64,000 nt of DNA, from assembly GCA_963700425.1 (NCBI GenBank), contig CAVOXO010000009.1:20171-84170 (forward strand). Direction: 5' to 3'. Every line of letters begins with the position of its first letter. Positions within the stretch are counted from its first letter, which is position 1. This stretch comes from CAVOXO01 sp963700425 (GTDB lineage: Bacteria > Actinomycetota > Acidimicrobiia > Acidimicrobiales > Microtrichaceae). The notes under the pieces are model-generated. The model did no database searches. It saw only the letters and a program-made list of their open reading frames with translations, and was not told the DNA's origin. This document shows positions 8,030-19,391 of the stretch, piece by piece. Position numbers and translations under genes: made by a program.

Positions 8030-9403
8030 TCATGTCGTTTCGTGCCGACGGAGTCCGAGCGCCTCGGCTGCCTCCAGCAGGGTCGACATTCTCACCAGGG
8101 CGATGCCCGACCGACTGTCGGGAGCGGACGCGGGGACCACCGCTGTGTCGAACCCCAGGCGGGCGGCCTCCGCAACCCGCCTCTCGATCCCCGAGACGCT
8201 CCGCAACTCCCCTCCCAGACCCACCTCGCCACAGACGACCGTGCGCGAGGGCAGTGACCGGCCGGTGATCGCCGAGATGATGGCGAGGCCGAGCCCCAGA
8301 TCGGCACCGGGTTCGGTCGCCCGGGCTCCGCCCACCGCCATGGCGAAGGTGTCGAGACGCATCACCGAGAGGCCGAGACGCGCGTCGATCACCGCCAACA
8401 GGAGTGCCAGACGGCCGTGATCGACCCCGCTGCTCGAACGCCTCGGCGTGCCTCCACCCCCTTCGGTCAGGAGCGCCTGGACCTCGACGAGCAACGGGCG
8501 ATGGCCGTCCATGATCGGCACCACCACCGATCCGGGTACCGACCCGCGCCGGTCGGCCAGAAACAGCTCCGACGGATCGTCGACGCCCGTCAGACCGTCG
8601 TCTCCCATCGCCATGACCCCGACGTCGTGGGTGGAACCGAAGCGGTGCTTGACGCACCGGAGGAGCCGCAGGATGTGGTGTCGGTCGCCGTCGAAGGACA
8701 GGACGGTGTCGACGACATGTTCGAGGACGCGGGGACCTGCGATGGCGCCCTCCTTGGTGACGTGCCCCACCAACACGATCGCAGCGCCACGGGCGCGTGC
8801 CTCACCCACGAGTTGGTGAGCACAGTGTCGGACCTGCGCCACCGAACCCGGAGCCGACGACAGGGCCGGGTCGACAACCGTCTGGATGGAGTCGACGACG
8901 GCCACATCGGGCGCCAGCGTCCTCAGATGCCCGATGATCGAGGGGAGATCGGTGACCCCCGCGACGTGGACGCCGCCATGATCCGCGGCGATCCTCCGCG
9001 CACGCCGGGCCACCTGGGACGCCGATTCCTCTCCGGAGAGGTAGAGAGCGGTCCCGCCGCGTCGGGTCGCCTCCGCGGCCACCTGAAGCAGCAGGGTGGA
9101 CTTGCCCACCCCCGGCTCACCCCCGATCAGCGTGACGGAACCCGCCACCAGGCCTCCGCCCAACACCCGGTCGAACTCGCCCACGCCGGTGGCGCGGGGC
9201 CGTGCGTCGTCGCAGCGGACGTCGGTGATCGGTGTGGCCGGCGACGTCGGGACCGCCACATCGACGTCTCCCGACGGCTCCTCCACGACGGTGTTCCACT
9301 CGCCGCACGACTCGCAGCGACCCACCCACTTGGACGCCGCTGCGCCACACTCCAGACACGAATAGCTCGTCGACGGGCGGGGGGTCGTTCGGGTGGATGC
9401 CAC
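8030..9403 (-). CDS. radA: DNA repair ATPase RadA (Sms)
   Basis: A branch-migrating helicase that helps RecA extend and resolve recombination intermediates. The 457-residue protein shows an N-terminal four-cysteine zinc finger (CLECG ... CESCG), a RecA-like ATPase with Walker A GGEPGVGKSTLL and Walker B VAVVDSIQTV, the RadA-specific motif as VKHRFGST (usually KNRFG, so Asn is replaced by His), and a C-terminal Lon-like domain with GGARATEPGADLGL. GTG start, behind a TAGGGT box with 8 nt spacing. It is upstream of disA in the same direction, 45 bases apart. Confidence 0.95.
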   Translation of the reverse strand: MASTRTTPRPSTSYSCLECGAAASKWVGRCESCGEWNTVVEEPSGDVDVAVPTSPATPITDVRCDDARPRATGVGEFDRVLGGGLVAGSVTLIGGEPGVGKSTLLLQVAAEATRRGGTALYLSGEESASQVARRARRIAADHGGVHVAGVTDLPSIIGHLRTLAPDVAVVDSIQTVVDPALSSAPGSVAQVRHCAHQLVGEARARGAAIVLVGHVTKEGAIAGPRVLEHVVDTVLSFDGDRHHILRLLRCVKHRFGSTHDVGVMAMGDDGLTGVDDPSELFLADRRGSVPGSVVVPIMDGHRPLLVEVQALLTEGGGGTPRRSSSGVDHGRLALLLAVIDARLGLSVMRLDTFAMAVGGARATEPGADLGLGLAIISAITGRSLPSRTVVCGEVGLGGELRSVSGIERRVAEAARLGFDTAVVPASAPDSRSGIALVRMSTLLEAAEALGLRRHETT

Positions 9404-9411
9404 GGTCGGTC

Positions 9412-9417
9412 ACCCTA
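9412..9417 (-). promoter_or_regulatory. -10 box TAGGGT for leaderless radA
   Basis: On the minus strand TAGGGT is followed by 8 nt and the radA GTG at 9403. No Shine-Dalgarno sequence is present in the gap. Confidence 0.45.
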
Positions 9418-9501
9418 CGGACGACCCATGACACCGAACGACGGACCCCGGCGCGGTGGAGCATCCCCCGGCGGCACGGCCCCGAGCCGTGAGCGGACCG
9501 C

Positions 9502-10719
9502 TCAGGAGCCGACGTCGACGGTCCGTCCCGGCCGAGCGGGGAGCGGCTCGTAGATGTTCCGTCGACCCGAGACCAGGCGGGCCACCCCACACCCCACGGC
9601 CAGCGCCACGCCGGCACCGGGGCCGAACAACTCCATTCCCATGACGACACAGGCGATCGGGGCGTTGGCCGCCGCACCGAAGACCGCCATCATCCCCACC
9701 GCCGCCAACAACTGGGGTGGGGCGTCCCACCATCGCGTGAGGCTCGCTCCCAACGTCGCCCCGACGACGAAGAGCGGCGTGACCTCACCGCCCTGATAGC
9801 CCGAACCGATGGTCACCGACGTCATCAACGACTTGATGAGGAAGGCGAACGCGGCGAGGGATCCGACCGCGAAGGACTGTTCGATCAGCGGTAGCGACAG
9901 TCCGTTGTAGTCCCGCGTTCCGAGAACGAGGGTCAACCCGATGACCACGACTCCCCCGAGGGCGGCGCACACCTCGACCGACCAGGTGGTCGATGCCCAC
10001 CCCTCACGGATCGCCTCGGTGCTCCAGACGAAGAACCGCGCCGCCAACCCGAAGGCCACACCCCCGGCTGCGACGAGAACCAGGTCCAGCGGCCCGACCG
10101 CCCCGAGGCGTGGCAGGTGAGCGTGGCCCACCCCCATCCAGCCGACCACCGCGTTGCCGAGAAACGACGCGATCACGCACCCCGGCAGAGCGGAGAGACG
10201 GCGCCGGAACGGCGTGGGAGAGACCTCCATCGCGAAGATGACACCTGCCAACGGCACGCCGAAGACCGAACCGAACCCTCCGGCGAGTGCGGCGATGAGG
10301 AGGGACCGGCGTTCCGCGTGGCGCCATGCATGCCGACCGTCGAGACGGCCCATGACCCCGTCCGCGAGGCCGACCGACATCTGGAGCGCCGTTCCCTCCC
10401 GGCCGGCCGATCCGCCGAAGAGATGCGTGGCGATCGTGGTCACGAAGGCAAGCGGCGCGAGCCGCAGCTGGATCGGCGTGTGGGGGGTCGCTATCTCCGA
10501 GGCCGTGCGACGGTTTCCGCCGGCCACCTCGCGTCCGACCGTCCGGTACGTCGCCGCGATGACGACCCCCGCCGCCGGAAGCAACCACAACAGCCAGGGG
10601 TGATCGACCCGGAAGCCGGTGACCTCCCGGAGGACCCATAGGAACGCTCCCGACGACAACCCCGCCATGAGGCCGACCAGAACGGCCGAGGCCACCCGTC
10701 GCACCCGGTCGGCGATCAC
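9502..10719 (-). CDS. ClC-family chloride/fluoride channel or antiporter
   Basis: Integral membrane anion transporter of 405 residues, with about ten hydrophobic helices. Signature stretches of the ClC family are visible: FGGSAGREGTALQ (the GREGP filter loop, here with Thr for Pro), GVPLAGVIFAMEV and SGYQGGEVTPLF. The serine of the usual GSGIP motif is not clear, so the ion cannot be named. There is no C-terminal CBS pair. The GTG at 10719 overlaps the stop of the upstream lipoprotein gene (GTGA), which decides the start. The open frame upstream of it is an accidental extension. Confidence 0.87.
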   Translation of the reverse strand: MIADRVRRVASAVLVGLMAGLSSGAFLWVLREVTGFRVDHPWLLWLLPAAGVVIAATYRTVGREVAGGNRRTASEIATPHTPIQLRLAPLAFVTTIATHLFGGSAGREGTALQMSVGLADGVMGRLDGRHAWRHAERRSLLIAALAGGFGSVFGVPLAGVIFAMEVSPTPFRRRLSALPGCVIASFLGNAVVGWMGVGHAHLPRLGAVGPLDLVLVAAGGVAFGLAARFFVWSTEAIREGWASTTWSVEVCAALGGVVVIGLTLVLGTRDYNGLSLPLIEQSFAVGSLAAFAFLIKSLMTSVTIGSGYQGGEVTPLFVVGATLGASLTRWWDAPPQLLAAVGMMAVFGAAANAPIACVVMGMELFGPGAGVALAVGCGVARLVSGRRNIYEPLPARPGRTVDVGS

Positions 10720-11486
10720 TCCGACGTCGATCGGGGGCCGCCACCCTCGCGAGGGTCGGACCCCCGCGCCGACCCGGCGAGAACAGCCAGGGCCACCGCG
10801 GCGAGTGCGGCTGCGAGAGCGAGGACGAACCACACATAGGGCCGCCGGTGCCGGACGGTGGACGTCGTGTCGATGGCGACATCGGAGGGCTGCCCACCGG
10901 ACAAGACGACGCTCGTGTCGGATCGGTCAGAGCCGGGCAGCGACACCTCGACATCGAGCCGGACCGATCCGTCGGTGGTCGCGAGGAGCGTCTCGAGCTC
11001 GTCAGGCGAATACCCGACCGATTCACCATCGAGCAGCTCGGCGACGCCGGGATCGCCGAAGTCGGTCAACGATCCCGACGACACGACTCTGCCGCTGAGT
11101 TCGTACTGGGTCGCCGCGAACCGGTCGGTGACCACCAGTTCGATGTCACGGAACACTCCGTCGGCCCCGCCGACCTCATCCATCACGGCGGCGAGGTCGT
11201 CGGGGTGTTCGAACGATCTCGTCGCCTCGAAGACGGTCAGATCGCCCGACGCCCTCGGCTCGGCGACCACCCATCCAGCCCCCTCCAGGTCGTTCACCAC
11301 GACCGAGTAGAGCGGATCACCCAGCTGCTCGACGGTGTCGGAATCGAGGACGGCCGACACCGACACGACCCCCGAGCCGTCCTCGTCGACGTCGATCCGC
11401 ACGATGCCCTGGACGTCGCACGCGGCGAGGGTGCAGAGCACCGTCGTCAACACGACGGCACCCCACCACTGTCGTCGGACCGTCAC
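10716..11486 (-). CDS. LppM-like lipoprotein with C-terminal membrane anchor
   Basis: A 256-residue surface protein. The GTG at 11486 starts a signal peptide (residues 1-24) ending in the lipobox TLAAC. The mature part begins VQGIVRIDVDEDGSGVVSVS, which resembles the LppM/DUF3153 domain of actinobacteria (inference from the pattern). Near the C-terminus a hydrophobic helix (VWFVLALAAALAAVALAVLAG) is followed by a short basic tail, so both ends are membrane-bound. Its stop overlaps the ClC channel start, so the two are co-translated. A TACGCT box lies 7 nt before the start. Confidence 0.72.
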   Translation of the reverse strand: MTVRRQWWGAVVLTTVLCTLAACDVQGIVRIDVDEDGSGVVSVSAVLDSDTVEQLGDPLYSVVVNDLEGAGWVVAEPRASGDLTVFEATRSFEHPDDLAAVMDEVGGADGVFRDIELVVTDRFAATQYELSGRVVSSGSLTDFGDPGVAELLDGESVGYSPDELETLLATTDGSVRLDVEVSLPGSDRSDTSVVLSGGQPSDVAIDTTSTVRHRRPYVWFVLALAAALAAVALAVLAGSARGSDPREGGGPRSTSE

Positions 11487-11493
11487 GGCCGCG

Positions 11494-11499
11494 AGCGTA
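11494..11499 (-). promoter_or_regulatory. -10 box TACGCT for leaderless LppM-like gene
   Basis: TACGCT, then CGCGGCC, then the GTG at 11486. This gives 7 nt spacing and no Shine-Dalgarno sequence. Confidence 0.5.
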
Positions 11500-11512
11500 G
11501 TTGTCCGGGTCG

Positions 11513-11537
11513 GTCGTCCGGCCGGTGGCCGGACGAC
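11513..11537 (-). terminator. Hairpin after clpC
   Basis: Perfect 11-bp inverted repeat (gtcgtccggcc / ggccggacgac) with a 3-base loop, directly behind the clpC stop at 11539. It has no T-run, as is common in high-GC actinobacteria. It would separate clpC from the lipoprotein-ClC pair. Confidence 0.6.
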
Positions 11538-11538
11538 C

Positions 11539-14085
<2,547 letters not shown>

Positions 14086-14261
14086 GGTTGAGTGCCTCCT
14101 GGGACTCGTCGGGTCAGTCTACCCGGGGGCTCCGACGATTCTGCTGCGGACGGCAGCGATCATCTCAACCGTGCCCGGCAGGCCGTTCTTCCCGATCGAC
14201 CGGTGCAACCCGTCACACCCGTCGACGGCCTGCCGGATGGGTCCCGTCGGGGGTCCGCCTG

Positions 14262-14267
14262 TAACGT
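14262..14267 (+). promoter_or_regulatory. -10 box TAACGT for leaderless polyprenyl synthase gene
   Basis: TAACGT is followed by 7 nt and the GTG at 14275. This supports that start over the ATG at 14302. Confidence 0.45.
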
Positions 14268-14274
14268 CGACCCC

Positions 14275-15267
14275 GTGGCATCGGCCAATCCGCTCGTCAT
14301 CATGCCGAACATGGGAGACGATCTCGAACGCGTCCGGGCCGAGCTGCTGACCTCGGCGACCGCGGGGGACCCCTATCTCACCGAGATCTCCACCCACCTC
14401 ATCGCGGCGGGCGGCAAGCTGATCCGGCCGGGCTTCTGCATCGCGGCTGCAGCCACGCAGTTGGCCCGACATCGTCCCGCCGCCGCCGACATCGTGCGCG
14501 GCGCCGCGGCCGTCGAACTGGTCCACCTCGGATCGCTCTACCACGACGACGTGATGGACGATGCCGAGACCCGACACTTCGTCCCCAGCGTGAACTCCAA
14601 ATGGGGCAATCACCGGGCCATCCTCGCCGGCGACTTCCTGCTCGCCCGGGCCTCGGAGATCGCCGCGTCTCTCGGCGTGGAGGTGGCGGCGCTGTTGGCC
14701 TCGACCATCGCATCGCTGTGTGAGGGTCAGGTCCTCGAACTGCGTCATGCGTTCGATCCCGGTCGAACCGAGGACGACTACATGCGGTCCATCACCGGCA
14801 AGACCGCATCACTCCTGGCGGCGTCGTGCCGCATCGGCGGGATCGTCTCGGGGTCGAGTCCCGAGCGCATCGACGCGCTCACCACCTTCGGCGAGAGCTA
14901 CGGGCTCGCGTTCCAGTTGGTCGACGACGTGTTGGACCTGGTCTCCACCGACGAACAGCTCGGCAAGCCGGCGGGGCACGACATCGAAGAGGGGGTCTAC
15001 ACGCTGCCGGTCATCCGAGCGCTGGCGTCCGACGGGTCGTCACGACTGAAAGGGCTCCTCGGGCGACGCATGTCGGACGCGCAGCGCCTCGAGGCGGTTC
15101 AGATCGTGAAGGACGGACCCTGGATCGACGACACCATCGCCCTCGCCCGTGTCCATGCCTCCCGGGCGCGACAGGCCATCGAGGCCCTGCCCGACAGCTC
15201 GGGGGCGGTCGGCCTCAACGCCGCGGCCGATCATCTCGTGGCCTCGGTCGAACGCGCCGCCGCCTGA
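14275..15267 (+). CDS. Polyprenyl diphosphate synthase (trans-isoprenyl synthase)
   Basis: Condenses isopentenyl diphosphate onto an allylic diphosphate to make long-chain prenyl diphosphate, probably for menaquinone. The 330-residue protein shows the family order: GGKLIRPGFC, the first Asp-rich motif LYHDDVMDDAETRH, GKTASLLAASC, and the second Asp-rich motif FQLVDDVLDLVS. The region before the first Asp-rich motif does not allow chain length to be predicted. GTG at 14275 is preferred because of the -10 box; ATG at 14302 is the alternative. Its last 41 bases lie inside a 58-bp tandem duplication. Convergent with the ABC ATPase gene. Confidence 0.88.
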   Translation: MASANPLVIMPNMGDDLERVRAELLTSATAGDPYLTEISTHLIAAGGKLIRPGFCIAAAATQLARHRPAAADIVRGAAAVELVHLGSLYHDDVMDDAETRHFVPSVNSKWGNHRAILAGDFLLARASEIAASLGVEVAALLASTIASLCEGQVLELRHAFDPGRTEDDYMRSITGKTASLLAASCRIGGIVSGSSPERIDALTTFGESYGLAFQLVDDVLDLVSTDEQLGKPAGHDIEEGVYTLPVIRALASDGSSRLKGLLGRRMSDAQRLEAVQIVKDGPWIDDTIALARVHASRARQAIEALPDSSGAVGLNAAADHLVASVERAAA

Positions 15268-15342
15268 TCGTCACTCCGCCGCGACCGATCATCTCGTGGC
15301 CTCGGTCGAACGCGCCGCCGCCTGATCGTCACTCCGCCGCGA
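15227..15342. repeat. Perfect 58-bp tandem duplication between two convergent genes
   Basis: Copy one is 15227-15284 and copy two 15285-15342, identical in every base as read. Each copy holds the last codons and stop of the polyprenyl synthase reading and the stop codon of the opposing ABC ATPase gene. As a result the synthase uses the stop in copy one and the ABC gene the stop in copy two. Neither protein is altered. It may be a recent duplication or an assembly join. Confidence 0.9.
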
Positions 15343-16378
15343 CGACGACGGCCGGAGCGGAACGCCGCGCCACTCTCACGCTGTCACCGACCGACACCAG
15401 GGGCGGACCGAGGTGACGGACCCCGACGGCTGAACCGCCGACTCCCGACATCTCCACCATCACGGTGGTGGTCGAACCCTCGTAGATCAACCGATCGACG
15501 GTGGCGAGGACCGCGTCGCGGTCACCGGGGGTGTCCACCAGCTCGAGGTGTTCGGGACGAACAATCATCTGCCACGGCCCCGCCCCCGACGCTCCGCAGC
15601 CGAGAGGGACCCGCCCCCAGGGGGTGACGACGACGTCGTCGTCGAGATCGACAGCGACGAAGGAGACATCGCCGGTGGCACGGGCCACGAAGGCGCTAGG
15701 GGGGGACCCGTAGAGCTCGACGGGCGTGTCCGCCGCCACGATCGAACCGCCGTGCAGCACGGCCACCCGGTCTCCCAGCTCGAACGCCTCGTCACGGTCA
15801 TGGGTGACGATGATCGAGGTCACGCCGAACCGCGAGATGATGCGGCGGATCTCGCCGCGGAGGTGGGCGCGCAGGGCCGCGTCGAGGTTCGACAGCGGTT
15901 CGTCCAACAGCAGTACCTCTGGTGAGGGCGCCAGCGCCCGCGCCACCGCAACCCTCTGCCGCTGACCCCCCGACAGGGTGGCCGGATCGCGCCCGCCCAT
16001 CCCCGACAACCCGACGAGGTCCAGCATCTCGTCGATTCGTGGACCACCCTTGCGCTCGGATCGTTCGAGGCCGAACCCGATGTTCCGCTCGACGGAGAGG
16101 AACGGGAACAGCGCTCCGTCCTGGAACACCATCCCGACGTTGCGTCGCTCCGCGGCGACGTGGCGGCCGGGGCCCGAGACCACCTCGTCACCCACCCGGA
16201 TCTCGCCCGCGTCGAGGGAGTCGAGCCCGCAGATGAGACGCAGGAGCGTCGACTTGCCCGATCCCGATGCCCCCAGCAGGGCGACGCACTCGCCGGTCGC
16301 GACGTCGAGATCGACCCCCGCGAGCACGGGGGCGCCGTCGAACGCCTTGGCGACCCCCCGCAGGTTCAGTGATCTCAC
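15329..16378 (-). CDS. ABC transporter ATP-binding protein with TOBE domain (Fe3+/thiamine/polyamine type)
   Basis: Cytoplasmic ATPase of an importer, 349 residues. The ATPase domain shows Walker A LLGASGSGKSTLLRL, signature LSGGQRQRVAVARAL, Walker B VLLLDEPLSNLD and the H-loop IIVTHDRDEAFELGD. Residues 235-349 form a TOBE-like regulatory domain. The domain order is that of FbpC, ThiQ/PotA and similar uptake systems. Permease and binding-protein genes are not recognisable in the window: the open frame upstream of the GTG at 16378 does not read as a protein. The substrate cannot be named. The stop is in the second copy of the 58-bp repeat. Confidence 0.85.
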   Translation of the reverse strand: MRSLNLRGVAKAFDGAPVLAGVDLDVATGECVALLGASGSGKSTLLRLICGLDSLDAGEIRVGDEVVSGPGRHVAAERRNVGMVFQDGALFPFLSVERNIGFGLERSERKGGPRIDEMLDLVGLSGMGGRDPATLSGGQRQRVAVARALAPSPEVLLLDEPLSNLDAALRAHLRGEIRRIISRFGVTSIIVTHDRDEAFELGDRVAVLHGGSIVAADTPVELYGSPPSAFVARATGDVSFVAVDLDDDVVVTPWGRVPLGCGASGAGPWQMIVRPEHLELVDTPGDRDAVLATVDRLIYEGSTTTVMVEMSGVGGSAVGVRHLGPPLVSVGDSVRVARRSAPAVVVAAE

Positions 16379-16398
16379 GCCGGGCTCACGGCGACGAC

Positions 16399-17811
16399 CT
16401 AGTCGTTCACTTCGGGCCGCAACGTCGGGAAGGCCACGACATCGCGGATCGACGCCGAGTCGGTGAGCAGCATCACCAGCCGATCGATGCCGATTCCCAG
16501 ACCCACCGTGGGCGGAAGGCCGAAGTCGAGCGCCCGGAGGTAGTCCTCGTCGACCACCATCGCCTCGTCGTCGCCGGCCTGCTTGGCGGCAACCTGTTCG
16601 TCGAAGCGGGCCCGTTGTTCGACCGGATCGCAGAGTTCCGAGAAGCCGTTGCACAACTCCCGTCCGGCCACGATTCCTTCGAATCGCTCGGTCAGGAGCG
16701 GAGAGTCGCGGTGTTGCCGGGACAGCGGCGACACCTCCTTGGGATAGTCCGTCACGAACACCGGATCCCACAGGTTCGGCTCGGTGGTCTTCTCGTAGAG
16801 CTCGAGCAGCATCTTGCCGGGTCCGTACGAGGGCTCCACCGCGACGTCATGGCGTTCGCAGATGGCCCGCAGCTCCGCGGACCCTGTGTCGACCGACACC
16901 TCCTCGCCGATGGTCTCGGCTGACCAGTTCGGCGAGCGGAACCCGGCGCCACGGAGCGGCGAGATCGATCGGCCGGCCCCCGTAGGTGAGGCGGGTGGTC
17001 CCGAACAGCTCCTCGCAGAGTCCCGCCACCAGGTTCTCGGTGAGTTCCATGTGGCGGGTGTAGTCGGCGTAGGCCTCGTAGCACTCGAGCATCGTGAACT
17101 CAGGGTTGTGCCGGCTGGAGAGGCCCTCGTTGCGGAACACCCGGGCGATCTCGTAGACGCGGGGGAAACCGCCGACCACCAGGCGCTTCAGGTAGAGCTC
17201 CGGCGCGATGCGCAGGTACAGGTCCTGGTCGAGCGCGTTGTGGTGGGTCACGAACGGCCGAGCCAGCGCTCCGCCAGGGATCGGGTGGAAGACCGGGGTC
17301 TCCACCTCGAGGTAGCCCTCCGACTCCATGAACCGACGGATCGCCGAGACGATCCTGGACCGCAGGGTCAACGCCCGTCGCGACTCGTCGGTCACCCACA
17401 GGTCGAGGTAGCGCTGCCGGAAGCGGAGATCGGGGTCGGAGATCCCGTGCCATTTGTCGGGAAACGGTCGCCGGGTGGAGGCCAACAGCTGCCATTCGTC
17501 CACCCGAACCGACAGCTCACCCCTCCGGGTGGTCATGATCTCACCGGACACTCCCACCCAGTCGCCGAGGTCGAGCGAGCAGAAGTCGTCGAAGCGCGGC
17601 GTCGTGGCGGCCGGGGCGAAGAGTTGGATGCGGCCGGTGTGGTCGGCGAGCGTTCCGAACGCGAGCTTTCCCTGAACCCGGCGGAGCATCAGTCGTCCGG
17701 CGATCGAGGCCCCGACGCCGGTCTCGGTGCCGGGTTCCAGGCCCCCATGGGCCTCGGCGAGCGCCGCGGCGGTGTCGCTGACCTCGCGGGACTGTAGGGA
17801 AAGTCGTCCAT
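16399..17811 (-). CDS. lysS: Lysyl-tRNA synthetase, class II (two frameshifts in this sequence)
   Basis: Charges tRNA-Lys. The ATG at 17811 follows the coaX stop by one base. The N-terminal anticodon-binding OB fold (IAGRLMLRRVQGKLAFGTLADHTG) and the class II core are clear: motif 2-like RVFRNEGLSSRHNPEFTMLE, then GRELCNGFSELCDPVEQ and the closing motif 3 GLGIGIDRLVML. The chain is broken by a frameshift near 17791-17795, just after MDDFPYS, and one near 16921 (LAELVS then ETIGEEVSVD needs one base fewer). Everything else is intact and no other lysS is seen. I read both as sequence errors, not loss of an essential gene. Confidence 0.85.
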
Positions 17812-17812
17812 G

Positions 17813-18593
17813 TCAGCGGTTCTTGTCCCAGATCAGTCGGAGCCCGTGCAGGGTGAGCCACGGTTCGTTCCGTTCGATCGAGGTGGACAACGGCGTGATG
17901 AGCTCGGCGAGACCGCCCGTGGAGATGATCGTCGCGTCGCCCATCTCCTCTTCGATGCGGTCGCACATGCCGTCGATGAGGGAGGTGTACCCGTAGATCA
18001 CTCCCGACTGGATCGACTCGACCGTCGTCTTGCCGACGACGCTGCGGGGCTCGACCAACTCGACGCTGCGCAGCCCCGCGGCACGCCCTATGAGGGCGTC
18101 GAGGCTCACTTCGATGCCGGGGACGATCGGCTCCACCGAGGTATTCGCCGGCCGCAGAGATCACGTCGAAGGTCGTCGCGGTCCCGAAGTCGACGACGAT
18201 CGTCGGACCGCCGAAGAGGTCGAACGCCCCCACCGCGTTGGCGATGCGGTCGGCGCCCACCTCCTTGGGGTTGTCGTAGAGCACCGACATCCCGGTTCGG
18301 ACCCCGGCGCCGAGCACCACGGGGTCGATCTGGAGGTATCGCTCGCACATGCGTCTCAGCTCGAAGGTCACCGAGGGGACTCCCGACGACACCGCCACAC
18401 CGCCGATGTCGCAGCGCCAGTCGTACCCCGCAACGGCCAGGAGATCGGAGATCATCAGCACGAGTTCGTCGGAGGTGCGCTCCGCCTTGGTGGCGATGCG
18501 CCAGTGCTCGATCAGCGTCGGGGTCGCCTCGTCCTGGTCGGAGTAGAGGCCGATGACCGTCTGGGTGTTGCCGACGTCGATGACGAGCAGCAT
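17813..18593 (-). CDS. coaX: Type III pantothenate kinase (one frameshift)
   Basis: First step of coenzyme A synthesis: phosphorylates pantothenate. N-terminal MLLVIDVGNTQTVIGLY is the phosphate-binding signature of CoaX. DNPKEVGADRIANAVGA and IVVDFGTATTFDVI follow. The conserved run YLGGAIVPGIEVSLDAL is interrupted near 18131 by one extra base. After the break the frame reads to the stop at 17813 with ISTGGLAELI and a normal C-terminus. It sits between a glycosyltransferase and lysS, directly linked to lysS. Upstream panC in the same block makes its substrate. Confidence 0.88.
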
Positions 18594-19299
18594 GGCCGCC
18601 TCAGGCGTTCGCGGCGCAGGCGGTCGCCGGCGGTGGAGTAGCGGACGATGCAGATGAACGCCTGCACTCCGTCCCGCCAACCGATCTTCTTGCCCTCGGC
18701 GTAGGTCCGACCCGAGTAGGAGATACCCACCTCGTAGATCCGCCAGCCGCCCTTGGCGACCTTGGCGGTGATCTCCGGCTCGAACCCGAACCGGGCCTCC
18801 TGGATCTCGATCGACTCGATGACCTCGCGGCGGAATGCCTTGTAACAGGTCTCCATGTCGGTGAGGTTGAGATTGGTGAACATGTTCGACACCAGGGTGA
18901 GGAACTTGTTGCCGACCGAATGCCAGAAATAGAGCACCCGGTGGGGGCGGCCGGCGAGGAACCGGGACCCGAACACCACGTCGGCCCGGCCGTCGATCAG
19001 CGGTTCGAGCAGCTCCTGATAGTCGGCGGGGTCGTATTCGAGATCTGCGTCCTGGACCACCACGTACTCTGCGGTCGCCTCGGCGAATCCACGGCGCCAG
19101 AGCCGCGCCCTTGCCCATGTTCCTCGGGCTGGCTGAAGAATCGCACCCGGTCGTCGGCCTCTGCGAGCTTCGTGGCGATCTCGGGGGTGGCGTCGATGGA
19201 CCCGTCGTCGACGATGACCAGTTCGGCAGTCCACTCCGACTCCAGGACCCGGCCTGCGCAGGCCTCGAGGGTCGCTTCCTCGTTGTAGGCGGGCATCAC
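18512..19299 (-). CDS. Family 2 glycosyltransferase, dolichol-phosphate-mannose-synthase-like (frameshifted)
   Basis: Transfers a sugar from a nucleotide donor, probably to a polyprenyl phosphate. The GT-A fold is visible as SVVMPAYNEEATLEAC, LVIVDDGSIDATPEIA, VVVQDADLEYDPADY (the DXD motif) and VFGSRFLAGRPHRV, ending with YAEGKKIGWRDGVQA. No C-terminal membrane helices are seen. One-base insertions near 19118 and 19098 break the part between SQP and RRGFAEATAEY, and the N-terminus before VVMPAYNE may be shifted as well (about 19300-19320). The frame runs on into coaX to 18512; a further indel may hide a proper stop at 18601. It lies inside the NAD/CoA block. Confidence 0.75.
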
Positions 19300-19391
19300 G
19301 ACCGACAGGCAGCGGAGTGGGGGCGGAACTCACGGCGCCGATTCTTTCATGCCCGCGTGCTGCTGATCCCATATGAGATGTCGTCCGACGG

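Noticed and set aside
17541..19118. 525-codon open frame linking glycosyltransferase and coaX
   Set aside because: It is a chimera of out-of-frame parts around frameshifts. Only the middle part (MLLVIDVGN...) is coaX.
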